Assembly: GCF_947490415.1 (NCBI RefSeq)
Contig: NZ_CANLGX010000002.1
Span: 124,001-188,000 of the forward strand
DNA: 64,000 bases
Direction of reading: 5' to 3'
Origin: an uncultured Eudoraea sp.
GTDB taxonomy: Bacteria > Bacteroidota > Bacteroidia > Flavobacteriales > Flavobacteriaceae
Shown here: positions 28,729-37,482 of the stretch, piece after piece
Layout: every line of letters begins with the position of its first letter
Position numbering within the stretch: position 1 is the first letter of the stretch
The notes under the pieces: generated by a model
What the model saw: the letters and a program-made list of their open reading frames with translations, nothing else
Databases searched by the model: none
Told to the model about the DNA's origin: nothing
Program-made: the position numbers and the translations under genes

Positions 28729-29613
28729 ATGACCCTTCTCAACGGAAAAGAAATTGCAAATCAAATTAAAGACGAAATTGCCGCTGAGGTAGGCAAAATT
28801 AAATTACGGGGGGAAAAAGTGCCCCATTTAGCTGCGGTACTTGTTGGAAATGACGGTGCGAGCCTCACCTATGTAGGAAGCAAGGTACGCTCCTGTAATC
28901 GTATAGGTTTTGAATCTACTCTTAAACATTTACCTGAAGACACTTCAGAAGAGGAATTATTAAAGCTGGTAAATGAACTCAATAACGATCCGGAAATAGA
29001 TGGCTATATAGTCCAATTGCCTTTGCCTAAACACATTGATGAACAAAAAGTGTTAATGGCAGTAGATCCCGATAAGGATGTAGATGGTTTTCATCCCGCA
29101 AATTTTGGTAAAATGGCCCTGGATATGGAATCCTTTATACCTGCTACTCCATTTGGGATCATGGAATTATTAAAAAGGTATGAGGTCGCTGTTGAGGGGA
29201 AACATGCCGTTATTATCGGTCGCAGCCATATTGTTGGCAGGCCTATTAGTATATTGCTTAGCCAGAAAGGTAAATTTGCGAATGCCACAGTAACCTTAAC
29301 CCATAGCAGGACTAAAGATATTAAGGCCTTAACATTACAGGCAGATATTATCGTTTCTGCCCTGGGAGTACCTGGTTTTCTAACTGAAGATATGGTACGT
29401 GAAGGAGCGGTAATTATTGATGTTGGCATCACCAGGGTTCCAGATGAGAGCAAGGAGAGAGGTTATTATATAACAGGTGATGTTGATTTTGAGGCTGTTA
29501 GTAAAAAAGCATCTTATATTACACCCGTTCCCGGCGGAGTGGGGCCTATGACTATTGCAATGCTTCTGCAAAACACACTTTTGGCCCGTAAAAGGCGTAC
29601 TCAAAAAAAATAA
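28729..29613 (+). CDS. folD: Methylenetetrahydrofolate dehydrogenase/cyclohydrolase
   Basis: Bifunctional enzyme interconverting 5,10-methylene-THF and 10-formyl-THF. The 294-residue product has the catalytic YVGSKVRSC (Tyr and Lys), QLPLPKHI, the NADP-binding VIIGRSHIVGRPISILL, and the C-terminal PVPGGVGPMTIAMLLQNT. Length is normal. It lies 28 nt after ffh and is probably co-transcribed. Confidence 0.98.
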   Translation: MTLLNGKEIANQIKDEIAAEVGKIKLRGEKVPHLAAVLVGNDGASLTYVGSKVRSCNRIGFESTLKHLPEDTSEEELLKLVNELNNDPEIDGYIVQLPLPKHIDEQKVLMAVDPDKDVDGFHPANFGKMALDMESFIPATPFGIMELLKRYEVAVEGKHAVIIGRSHIVGRPISILLSQKGKFANATVTLTHSRTKDIKALTLQADIIVSALGVPGFLTEDMVREGAVIIDVGITRVPDESKERGYYITGDVDFEAVSKKASYITPVPGGVGPMTIAMLLQNTLLARKRRTQKK

Positions 29614-29703
29614 TAAAAATTCTTTTGTTCTGGCCAGAATAATGGGAAGAGAAATTTGATGATTTAAGGGAAATGAGTACCTTTTGTCGCAAATCCAACT
29701 TCT

Positions 29704-31440
29704 ATGTTCAAACCTGTTTTTTTTCTTAGTTTTCTAATTATTTGTTTGTCGGGATGTCAATCGGCTGAAGAAAAAACATCCGATATCGCTATTAAAGTTT
29801 CATTCTCTGATAATGTCAGTTCCAGAGCACAAGATGGTCGATTATTGCTTATGCTATCTACAAATGATGAAGCTGAACCGCGTTTCCAGATAAATAGCGG
29901 ACTTAAGACTCAAGTGGTATTTGGGATGAATGTAGACGGAATGGCACCAAATGTGGAACAGACTTTTGATGCTTCAAACTTTGGATTTCCTTACACTAGT
30001 TTAGCAGAATTACCAGCGGGTGAGTATTGGGTACAGGCCTTATTACATACCTATGAAACATTTAATTTAAGTACTGGTCATACAGTAAAATTACCCATGG
30101 ATAATGGAGAAGGGCAGAAATGGAACAGGTCTCCCGGTAATTTGTACAGCAAACCATTTAAAGTTACTATCCCGGAAAATGGAGATCTGGAAATAGCGGT
30201 AGTCATGGATCAGGTGATTCCACCCATTGAAGAACCTGAAGATACCGAATGGATAAAACACATTAAGATGCGTTCCGAAAAACTTTCGGAGTTCTGGGGA
30301 AGGGATATCTATTTAGGTGCTCATATCCTGCTTCCAAAGGGTTTTGATGAGCATCCGGAAGCAAAGTATCCGCTTATGATATTCCACGGACATTTTCCAA
30401 ATGATTTTGGGGGATTCAGAACTGTTCCGCCAGATCCAAACCTTGAACCGGATTATGCGGAGCGCTTTAAGGTTTCAGGTTATAATATCATACAGCAACA
30501 AGAAGCCTACGATTTTTATAAAAGATGGAACGAACCCGATTTTCCGAGGTTCCTGGTCATTGAAATACAACATCCAACTCCTTACTATGACGATTCATAT
30601 GCCGTGAATTCTGCAAGCCAGGGTCCTTATGGCGACGCCATTACCCATGAGCTCATTCCATATATTGAAAAAGAGTTTCGGGGCTTAGGAGAAGGCTGGT
30701 CACGTTTTTTATACGGAGGATCTACTGGTGGCTGGGAAGCGCTGGCGGTTCAGGTTAAGTATCCGGAAGAATATAACGGGTGTTTTGCTGCTTGTCCGGA
30801 TCCAATTGATTTTAGTGCCTATGTCCTTACAAATATATATGAAGATGAAAATGCATATTATTACAAGAGTGACCATAAAATGCTGGAAGTACCTGCCCAT
30901 AGAGACTATTTAGGTCAGATTCAGTCTACTGTGCGTGACGAGAATCATCTGGAATTGGTTTTGGGAGATAAATCGCGCTCCGGTCAGCAATGGGATATTT
31001 GGGAAGCCACTTATTCCCCTCAGGGAAAAGAGGGATATCCTGAACGTATATGGGACAAAAAGACTGGTCTTATAAATCCTGAAGTAGCAAATTACTGGAA
31101 AGAGAATTATGACCTCCGCCATATTCTGGAGCGAGACTGGGATAAGCTGGGTGATAAGTTAAAAGGTAAGATTAATATTTACTGTGGGGATATGGATAAC
31201 TATTATTTAAACAACGCAGTTTATAAAATGGAGGAATTCCTTGAAAATACGTCAGATCCATATTATGATGGGGAAGTTTTATATGGTGACAGGGCAGAAC
31301 ACTGCTGGAATGGGGACCCAAAGGAACCCAACCATATTTCCAGGCTAAGATACAACAGCATGTATGTTCCTAAGATCATGAAAAGAATTGCAGAAAGTGC
31401 TCCCCCGGGAGCTGATCTGAAAAGCTGGAGGTATAAATAA
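29704..31440 (+). CDS. Lipoprotein with putative esterase (alpha/beta-hydrolase) domain
   Basis: The 578-residue product has a lipoprotein signal (LSGCQS, Cys about residue 18). Residues ~25-165 form a beta-rich N-terminal domain. Residues ~180-560 form an esterase of the Esterase D type (YPLMIFHGHFPNDFGG), with a nucleophile elbow GGSTGGWEAL (Ser) and a late His in RAEHCWNGDPKEPNH. The substrate is unknown. A perfect 12-bp palindrome lies 64 nt upstream of the start. Confidence 0.8.
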   Translation: MFKPVFFLSFLIICLSGCQSAEEKTSDIAIKVSFSDNVSSRAQDGRLLLMLSTNDEAEPRFQINSGLKTQVVFGMNVDGMAPNVEQTFDASNFGFPYTSLAELPAGEYWVQALLHTYETFNLSTGHTVKLPMDNGEGQKWNRSPGNLYSKPFKVTIPENGDLEIAVVMDQVIPPIEEPEDTEWIKHIKMRSEKLSEFWGRDIYLGAHILLPKGFDEHPEAKYPLMIFHGHFPNDFGGFRTVPPDPNLEPDYAERFKVSGYNIIQQQEAYDFYKRWNEPDFPRFLVIEIQHPTPYYDDSYAVNSASQGPYGDAITHELIPYIEKEFRGLGEGWSRFLYGGSTGGWEALAVQVKYPEEYNGCFAACPDPIDFSAYVLTNIYEDENAYYYKSDHKMLEVPAHRDYLGQIQSTVRDENHLELVLGDKSRSGQQWDIWEATYSPQGKEGYPERIWDKKTGLINPEVANYWKENYDLRHILERDWDKLGDKLKGKINIYCGDMDNYYLNNAVYKMEEFLENTSDPYYDGEVLYGDRAEHCWNGDPKEPNHISRLRYNSMYVPKIMKRIAESAPPGADLKSWRYK

Positions 31441-31481
31441 TATAAAGTATAAAAACACTATTAAAAGCCTTAAGAATCATT

Positions 31482-32453
31482 ATGAATACTAGAAAATTTG
31501 GAAGAATAAACTGGACAGTTAGTGAGATTGGTTACGGAATGTGGGGAATGGGAGGATGGACTGAATCTGATGATATCCTTTCTGCAAAATCTTTGGATCT
31601 TGCCGTTGAACATGGAGTTAACTTTTTTGACACCGCATGGGGCTATGGAGAGGGGCATAGTGAAAAACTGCTTGGTCAACTCCTTCGCAGACATCAAAAC
31701 ACCAAACTTTATACAGCAAGTAAAATACCTCCAAAAAACTTTAAATGGCCGGCAAAACCCGAGTATTCATTTGAAGAATCATATCCAACAGAACACGTTT
31801 TTGACTATACTCATAAAACACTGAAAAATTTGGGATTAGAACAGATAGACCTTATGCAGTTTCACACATGGGACGATGGTTGGACAGACAGGGAAGAGTG
31901 GAAAAGAGCGGTGGAGGATTTAAAAAAACAGGGTAAAATTGCGGCTATGGGAATAAGTGTAAACAGATGGGAGCCTGAGAATGGAATAGAGGCTTTAAAA
32001 ACCGGATTGATTGATGCAGTACAGGTGATTTATAATATTTTTGACCAGGCTCCGGAGGATGTCTTATTTCCCTTATGTAAAGACCTTGATATAGCTGTGA
32101 TTGCAAGGGTCCCCTTTGACGAGGGCACCTTAACAGGTAATATTACCAGGGAAACTACCTTTCCTGAAGGCGACTGGCGTGGAACCTATTTTGTGCCTGA
32201 AAATTTAAATGCCAGCGCAGACAAGGCAGATTTACTGAGGCCGCTCATTCCTGAAGGTATGAGCATGGCCGAAATGGCATTGCGATTTATTTTAATGAAT
32301 TCTGATGTGAGCACTATTATACCTGGTATGCGAAAGCAAAGAAATGTATTGTCCAATGTTAGAACCAGTGATGGGATTGGGCTGCCAAAAGGACTTTACG
32401 AAGAACTAAGAAAGCACAGATGGGACAGAATACCCACGGCATGGTCACAATAA
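31482..32453 (+). CDS. Aldo/keto reductase
   Basis: NADPH-dependent oxidoreductase with a TIM-barrel fold, 323 residues. The catalytic tetrad is recognisable: Asp and Tyr in FDTAWGYGEGHSEKLLG, Lys in YTASKIPP, and His in MQFHTWDD. The C-terminal cofactor site STIIPGMRKQRNVLSN is typical. The specific substrate cannot be told. It is followed 11 nt later by a tiny membrane protein gene. Confidence 0.92.
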   Translation: MNTRKFGRINWTVSEIGYGMWGMGGWTESDDILSAKSLDLAVEHGVNFFDTAWGYGEGHSEKLLGQLLRRHQNTKLYTASKIPPKNFKWPAKPEYSFEESYPTEHVFDYTHKTLKNLGLEQIDLMQFHTWDDGWTDREEWKRAVEDLKKQGKIAAMGISVNRWEPENGIEALKTGLIDAVQVIYNIFDQAPEDVLFPLCKDLDIAVIARVPFDEGTLTGNITRETTFPEGDWRGTYFVPENLNASADKADLLRPLIPEGMSMAEMALRFILMNSDVSTIIPGMRKQRNVLSNVRTSDGIGLPKGLYEELRKHRWDRIPTAWSQ

Positions 32454-32464
32454 AAAGGTTGGAG

Positions 32465-32647
32465 ATGGATAAAAAGAAATTTACCAGCCAGGTACTGGCC
32501 GCCATTTTTTTCTATACGTTATTTTCTGTGATTTTAGGAAAAGACTATTCTATGGATGCCATTTTTAATGAATTTAAAGGAGGCGTAGTCTTTGGGGTTA
32601 TATACGCGCTCATCATCTGGTTGTGGTACAGGTATAAAAAAAAGTAA
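32465..32647 (+). CDS. Small membrane protein of unknown function
   Basis: A 60-residue product with two hydrophobic segments (~9-25 and ~38-54) and a basic C-terminus (YRYKKK). The ATG at 32465 is preferred because it falls after the stop of the aldo/keto reductase gene and follows a GGTTGGAG stretch; in-frame upstream starts would overlap that gene. No homologue is recognised. It converges on the VOC gene. Confidence 0.6.
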   Translation: MDKKKFTSQVLAAIFFYTLFSVILGKDYSMDAIFNEFKGGVVFGVIYALIIWLWYRYKKK

Positions 32648-32660
32648 TAGGAAAGCAGGC

Positions 32661-33083
32661 CTATTTAGCGAACAATTGCCCCATATCTTTAAATGCCTTA
32701 AACTCCAGAGCATTACCCGCGGGGTCTAAAAAAAACATGGTGGCTTGTTCTCCAACCTGGCCTTCAAAACGTATGTAAGGTTCAATAATAAACTGTATTC
32801 CCTTAGCTTCTAATTCTTTGGCAAAAGTTTGAAAAGTATCCCAGGGTAATACCACCCCGTAATGAGGTACCGGAACATCTTTACCATCCACCGGATTGGA
32901 ATGTAACGAATCTTTAGACTTTGGCTTGTAATGAATTACTAACTGATGTCCAAAAAGATTAAAGTCAACCCAATGGTCGCTGCTGCGGCCCTCCTCGCAA
33001 TTAAGGACTTCTCTGTAAAAAGTTCGGCATTCGTCCAGGTTATGCACAGGAATCGCGATGTGAAATGGTGAAATAGTAGCCAT
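32661..33083 (-). CDS. VOC (glyoxalase/bleomycin-resistance) family protein
   Basis: The 140-residue product has two betaalphabetabetabeta modules of the vicinal-oxygen-chelate fold. Metal-ligand candidates are the His of [27 protein letters not shown] and the Glu of GNALEFKAF. This composition is that of dioxygenase-like or lyase VOC enzymes; the substrate is unknown. The gene lies 10 nt downstream of the alpha/beta-hydrolase gene on the same strand. Confidence 0.88.
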   Translation of the reverse strand: MATISPFHIAIPVHNLDECRTFYREVLNCEEGRSSDHWVDFNLFGHQLVIHYKPKSKDSLHSNPVDGKDVPVPHYGVVLPWDTFQTFAKELEAKGIQFIIEPYIRFEGQVGEQATMFFLDPAGNALEFKAFKDMGQLFAK

Positions 33084-33093
33084 AGGAAGTGAT

Positions 33094-33957
33094 TTAAGCG
33101 GTAAAATTAGCCCTTTTCTTTGATTTCAAAAAATCTATAATTTGTTTATTTATATTGTCCTGATGCATGGAATGACCTAATCCACGGGTACTGATTAGTT
33201 TGCTGTTCTTCCAGTTAGCATGTACTTTTTCTGAGTTGTGATATGGAGTTATCGGATCCTCTATATCATGTACTAGCAATCCTTCAATTTGAATCTTTTG
33301 TACAAATTGGGAAATGGAAAAATCTTGAATTTCAAATCCAAAATGTGCCTGAAAATAATCGTCCAGGGCGGAAAGTACCTTGTTGTTGAAACCTAACAGA
33401 TTTTGATAGTACTCCATAAGTTCAGAAAGTTCAGATGGGGAGCCGATGGTTACGATCTTTTGAATGGAATTACGTGGATAAATGTATTGGTGATACAGGG
33501 CCGTCATACCTCCAACGGAATGCCCAATTATAAAAGTGGGTTTATAATGTTTTACGATATGTTGCGCACATTCCGCATATAACGGGACATTGAATATTCC
33601 ACCCGATGAATTCCCGTGGGCAGGTGCATCAAACGCAACTATAGCAAAATCTTCGTCACTCAGAAAACTTATCAGGTTACGCCAGCGAAATGAATTACTC
33701 TCCCAACCATGAAGTAATAAAACGGTTTCTTTAGTTCCTGCCCAGGAATAAGTTTGTATTTGTTTACCACCCACTTCAATCATTATATCCTCCGCTTTTT
33801 TTAAAAAGGAGGCTTGTAAGGGAAGCACTTTGCCTTTTCGGGGTGAACTAAATAGCGTGAATGCCTTTTCTCCTACCAGTTTTTTTGAGAAAAAAGCAAG
33901 GATATTAAAATAGGCGCCATAAGATAGGGCAAGAAGGCGATTTATTAGTTTTTTCAT
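33094..33957 (-). CDS. Alpha/beta-hydrolase
   Basis: The 287-residue product starts at the ATG at 33957 ([20 protein letters not shown]), preferred over an upstream ATG at 34023 whose extra 22 residues look unlike the family. Hydrolase features are [14 protein letters not shown] (oxyanion region), the nucleophile elbow IIGHSVGGM, the acid in DIEDPITPY and the His of [10 protein letters not shown]. The N-terminal hydrophobic helix may anchor it. The substrate is unknown. Confidence 0.85.
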   Translation of the reverse strand: MKKLINRLLALSYGAYFNILAFFSKKLVGEKAFTLFSSPRKGKVLPLQASFLKKAEDIMIEVGGKQIQTYSWAGTKETVLLLHGWESNSFRWRNLISFLSDEDFAIVAFDAPAHGNSSGGIFNVPLYAECAQHIVKHYKPTFIIGHSVGGMTALYHQYIYPRNSIQKIVTIGSPSELSELMEYYQNLLGFNNKVLSALDDYFQAHFGFEIQDFSISQFVQKIQIEGLLVHDIEDPITPYHNSEKVHANWKNSKLISTRGLGHSMHQDNINKQIIDFLKSKKRANFTA

Positions 33958-34105
33958 TTTTAGTATCAAATTAACCGGATGGGTGCAAAAATACTGAGAT
34001 ACCCTTATTGCTAACCTGGCCAATTATCAAAATTCTTGACGTTTAGATAATATTCAGTACAATAACTATTATTTAATATCCAGGATAAGGAAACACGGGT
34101 AAATA

Positions 34106-34660
34106 TTAATCCCAACTAATCATCAAATATTTGATTTTCGCATCATCGGGTATTTGCACCTCTTCAATATTAATACTGGTATCATAGCGCAGACTTGCAG
34201 GTAATTCTTCTTTATCTATGGTGAAATACACATCGCTATTCTCAATAAATATAATTACGTTATTTAAGGAGGTTACTATTTTCTTTATGACGCATTTATC
34301 TTTAATTTCCTTAAATGTGCTTTGTAGCCCAATTCCTTTTTCTGTTTTAAATCTGGGGTCTAATACACGTATTATCCCAATTTTTGGAATACTATCCCCA
34401 TTTGGGGTTAAGGTCAGCAAGTGCTGTCCCCCTTTTTCAAAGACTTTTATAGTGTTAGCATTGGATACTAAAGTGGGCAGTGAAGTATCCCTGACTATTG
34501 AATCATTGCTATAAATAGTTTCCAGATCACTTACAGGACTTGTTCGCATTAGTTTTCCAACTTGCAAATTGTTAATCAAAAAGTCTGGATCACTTTCATT
34601 TTTACAATTTATTAAGATCAGTGCTATTACTAAAACAGATATATGTTGAAGTTTTTTCAT
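34106..34660 (-). CDS. Lipoprotein of unknown function
   Basis: The 184-residue product has a lipoprotein signal ending ILINC (Cys about residue 19) followed by KNESDPDF, a sequence like surface-export signals in Bacteroidota. The mature part is beta-rich with no known motif. It lies 6 nt downstream of the HerA-like gene on the same strand, so the two are probably one transcript, although no functional link is evident. Confidence 0.72.
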   Translation of the reverse strand: MKKLQHISVLVIALILINCKNESDPDFLINNLQVGKLMRTSPVSDLETIYSNDSIVRDTSLPTLVSNANTIKVFEKGGQHLLTLTPNGDSIPKIGIIRVLDPRFKTEKGIGLQSTFKEIKDKCVIKKIVTSLNNVIIFIENSDVYFTIDKEELPASLRYDTSINIEEVQIPDDAKIKYLMISWD

Positions 34661-34666
34661 ATTTTA

Positions 34667-36196
34667 CTATCGCATAACTTTTTTTAAAACGCCCAGAACC
34701 CCACGAATGAAGGTTGCACTGGTCAATACTTTTATAATTGGATTTTGACGTGTGCTTCTTCGGGTTGTTGTTCTTCTTGTGGATGTTCTTCGGGTTTGAT
34801 ATTCTTTTTCTTTTTCTGCTTCTTTTTCTGCTTCTTTTTCTGCCCTTTCTATTTTTTCATTTAAGATCTCATAGGCACTTTCTCTATCAATAACATCATT
34901 GTATTTTTTTACCAGTTTCGATTGATTAATTACAGAATCCAATTCACCATCAGATAAAATATCCATTCGACTCATAGGGGCACGTAGCATTGTAGCTGCA
35001 AGGGGGGTGGGCCTTCCTTTTTCATCTAAAGCGGTAATAAGCGCCTCCCCGATGCCAAGTGAAGTTAGTACCTCTTTGGTGTCATAATACGCTGAGATAG
35101 GATAGTTCTCTGCCGTTAGTTTAATGGCCTTGCGATCTCTTGCGGTAAAGGCTCTCAGTGCATGTTGTACTTTCAGGCCTAATTGAGCGAGCACTGCATT
35201 AGGCACATCTGTAGGATTTTGTGTAACAAAATAAAGCCCAATACCTTTAGAACGAATTAGTTTTACAATACTTTCAATCTGGTCCAATAAGGCATCTGAA
35301 GCTTCTTTAAAAATTAAATGCGCCTCGTCTATAAAGAAAATCAGTTCGGGTCTGTCACTGTCTCCCTGTTCCGGGAATGTGGAATATATTTCAGCTAATA
35401 AACTCAGCATAAATGTGCTGAATAATTTAGGTCTGTCCTGTATATCTGTTAAGCGAACAATATTTATATAACCTCTTCCATTTTCATCAATGCGCGTAAG
35501 GTCTTCCACGTCAAAGGATTTCTCGCCAAAAAACAAATCGGCACCCTGTTGTTCCAATTCTATAATTTTCCTTAGTATAGTTCCTGTTGAGCTCGTTGAT
35601 ATTCTTCCATATTCCTTTGCAAACTCTTTTTTGCCAGTGCCTGTAGCGTATTGCAAAACCTTTTTGAAGTCTTTCAGATCTAATAAAGGCAGTTTGTTAT
35701 CATCACAATATTTAAAAATAACAGCTACAATTCCTTCTTGGGTTTCAGATAAATCCAGAATACGGGAAAGTAAAATAGGTCCAAATTCAGAAACTGTCGC
35801 TCGGAGTTTTACACCATCTTGTTCTGAAAGAGATAGAATTTCAACCGGAAAGCTTTTGGGTTCAAAAGGCAATCCAATCTTCTCATGTCTTTCATCTATT
35901 TTAGGGTGTCCGGGGCTTGGCTGCGCTATCCCGCTGAGGTCGCCCTTTAAATCCATCAAAAGTACCGGTATTCCTTTATCAGATAGGTTTTCCGCAATTA
36001 CCTGCAGTGTTTTCGTTTTCCCTGTTCCGGTGGCACCAGCTATGAGTCCATGTCTGTTCAAGGTCTTTAACGGAATTTTTACGTGGGCCCCGGTAACTGT
36101 TTCTCCATCTAACATCGCCGCACCCATTGTTATAAAATCGCCCTTCGTCGTATACCCCTTTTCTATATGTGCATAGAATTCTTCTTTGGTACCCAT
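34667..36196 (-). CDS. HerA-like ATPase (DUF853/YjgR type)
   Basis: The 509-residue product belongs to the HerA/FtsK-like P-loop ATPases of the YjgR (DUF853) type. Walker A GATGTGKT lies at residues 54-61, and Walker B ELIFFIDEAH about residue 290. TQNPTDVPNAVLAQLG is the sensor-like segment. The C-terminal ~70 residues carry a Glu/Lys/Ala coiled stretch, then an Arg/Thr-rich RRTSTRRTTTRRSTR segment. HerA relatives work in DNA end processing or defence, but YjgR itself has no settled role; no NurA or SIR2-like partner is adjacent. Confidence 0.88.
   Translation of the reverse strand: MGTKEEFYAHIEKGYTTKGDFITMGAAMLDGETVTGAHVKIPLKTLNRHGLIAGATGTGKTKTLQVIAENLSDKGIPVLLMDLKGDLSGIAQPSPGHPKIDERHEKIGLPFEPKSFPVEILSLSEQDGVKLRATVSEFGPILLSRILDLSETQEGIVAVIFKYCDDNKLPLLDLKDFKKVLQYATGTGKKEFAKEYGRISTSSTGTILRKIIELEQQGADLFFGEKSFDVEDLTRIDENGRGYINIVRLTDIQDRPKLFSTFMLSLLAEIYSTFPEQGDSDRPELIFFIDEAHLIFKEASDALLDQIESIVKLIRSKGIGLYFVTQNPTDVPNAVLAQLGLKVQHALRAFTARDRKAIKLTAENYPISAYYDTKEVLTSLGIGEALITALDEKGRPTPLAATMLRAPMSRMDILSDGELDSVINQSKLVKKYNDVIDRESAYEILNEKIERAEKEAEKEAEKEKEYQTRRTSTRRTTTRRSTRQNPIIKVLTSATFIRGVLGVLKKVMR
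34801..34848 (-). repeat. Short 12-bp tandem repeat in the HerA-like gene
   Basis: A 12-bp unit (TCTTTTTCTGCT on the forward strand) is repeated about three times. It encodes the EAEK-type coiled segment near the protein C-terminus. The unit length keeps the frame. Confidence 0.65.
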
Positions 36197-36254
36197 TTGG
36201 TATATTTTTTGATAAAAATAGGGTAATTTTAACCAACAATAAAACCAAAATCGA

Positions 36255-36707
36255 ATGAAAAAATATTTACAATTAATTACTATTCTCTCTTTAGTTTGGT
36301 GTTCAGCGGTAAGTGGGCAGGAAGATTCAGGTATTACTTTTCACCAATCCCATGAAGAAAAGAAACGGAGTGCACCATATAGTGATGCAGTGGAATCCGG
36401 AAATCTTTTTTTTCTAGCCGGTCAAATAGGAATGGACCATTCTACAAGAACTATGGTTGTGCCCGGAATTAAAACGGAAACGGAACAGGCAATTAAGAAT
36501 ATACAGGCAGTATTAGAGCATCATGGACTAACTTTAAACAATGTTGTTAAATGCACGGTAATATTGAGTACTATGGATGATTTCTCGGCATTTAATGAAG
36601 TTTATTCCAAATATTTCACAAAGAAACCTGCACGAACAACTTTTGCCGCCAGCGGCCTGGCCAGAAATGCGAAGGTCGAGATAGATGTAATAGCCGTTAA
36701 AAATTGA
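36255..36707 (+). CDS. Exported RidA-family protein
   Basis: The 150-residue product is a Rid (YjgF) family member with an added N-terminal signal peptide (~1-21, ending VSGQ). RidA enzymes deaminate reactive enamine/imine intermediates. The key Arg is present in KKPARTTFAASG, followed by KVEIDVIAV as in active RidA. Export to the periplasm is unusual, since enamines arise in the cytoplasm. It is divergent from the HerA-like gene (58 nt between starts). Confidence 0.85.
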   Translation: MKKYLQLITILSLVWCSAVSGQEDSGITFHQSHEEKKRSAPYSDAVESGNLFFLAGQIGMDHSTRTMVVPGIKTETEQAIKNIQAVLEHHGLTLNNVVKCTVILSTMDDFSAFNEVYSKYFTKKPARTTFAASGLARNAKVEIDVIAVKN

Positions 36708-36750
36708 ATTTATTCCGGAAATTACACTCAAAATACCATCTTGTATATGT

Positions 36751-36758
36751 TATCTTTG
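36751..36758 (+). promoter_or_regulatory. -7 promoter box abutting queE
   Basis: TATCTTTG is a perfect TAnnTTTG box, only 4 nt before the first queE ATG. Transcription would start at or within the start codon, so the mRNA would be leaderless unless translation starts at the Met 13 codons further on. Confidence 0.5.
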
Positions 36759-36762
36759 CGGG

Positions 36763-37395
36763 ATGATGAATAAGGAGGTTTTAGAATTGGTAAACACAGG
36801 GGTAATGCTCCCTCTCATGGAAGAATTCTATACTATTCAGGGAGAAGGCTTTCACAAAGGTACTGCTGCTTACTTTATACGTGTTGGTGGTTGTGATGTA
36901 GGTTGCCATTGGTGTGATGTAAAAGAAAGCTGGAATGCCGAGACCCATCCACCAACGGCAATAGAAAGCATTGTTCATAATGCTGCACGTTTTTCTGATA
37001 CCATAGTGGTAACCGGTGGGGAGCCCTTAATGTGGGATATGGGACCTTTAACCGAAGCCCTGAAAAATAAAGGACTCAATACACATATAGAAACTTCAGG
37101 AGCATACCCCTTGTCGGGAAAGTGGGACTGGATATGTTTGTCGCCTAAAAAAAACAAGCTGCCTGTAGCCCCAATTTACGAGCGGGCTCACGAGTTAAAA
37201 GTAATTGTCTACAACAGGAATGATCTGGTTTTTGCAGAAGAGCAGGCAAAAAAGGTTGGTAATAGCTGTATTTTGTACTTGCAGCCAGAGTGGAGTGTAA
37301 GGGATAAGGTAACTCCTATGATTGTAGATTATGTAATGAAAAATCCAAAATGGAAAGTATCCTTACAAACTCATAAATATCTGAATATTCCCTAA
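36763..37395 (+). CDS. queE: 7-carboxy-7-deazaguanine synthase
   Basis: Radical SAM enzyme of queuosine/7-deazaguanine synthesis. The 210-residue product has the CxxxCxxC cluster motif in GGCDVGCHWCDVKESW and the SAM-binding VVTGGEPLMW. The N-terminal EEFYTIQGEGFHKGTAAYFIR is diagnostic. The start is uncertain between 36763 (used here) and the ATG at 36802, because the promoter box lies directly before 36763. No other queuosine genes are adjacent. Confidence 0.95.
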   Translation: MMNKEVLELVNTGVMLPLMEEFYTIQGEGFHKGTAAYFIRVGGCDVGCHWCDVKESWNAETHPPTAIESIVHNAARFSDTIVVTGGEPLMWDMGPLTEALKNKGLNTHIETSGAYPLSGKWDWICLSPKKNKLPVAPIYERAHELKVIVYNRNDLVFAEEQAKKVGNSCILYLQPEWSVRDKVTPMIVDYVMKNPKWKVSLQTHKYLNIP

Positions 37396-37482
37396 GTTTT
37401 AAGATGTATGCTAAGGATAGCGGCTTTTAGCCGGCTTAGTAAATACTAAAGAATTAAGCCAATATTTATAAAGAGAAGAGAA

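Noticed and set aside
35490-36176. 228-codon open frame antisense to the HerA-like gene
   Set aside because: It mirrors the codons of a clear ATPase gene, has Ser/Lys-rich low-complexity composition and no motif.
37400-37440. Imperfect hairpin between queE and the metzincin gene
   Set aside because: Bulged stem and no T-run in either direction, so not called as a terminator.
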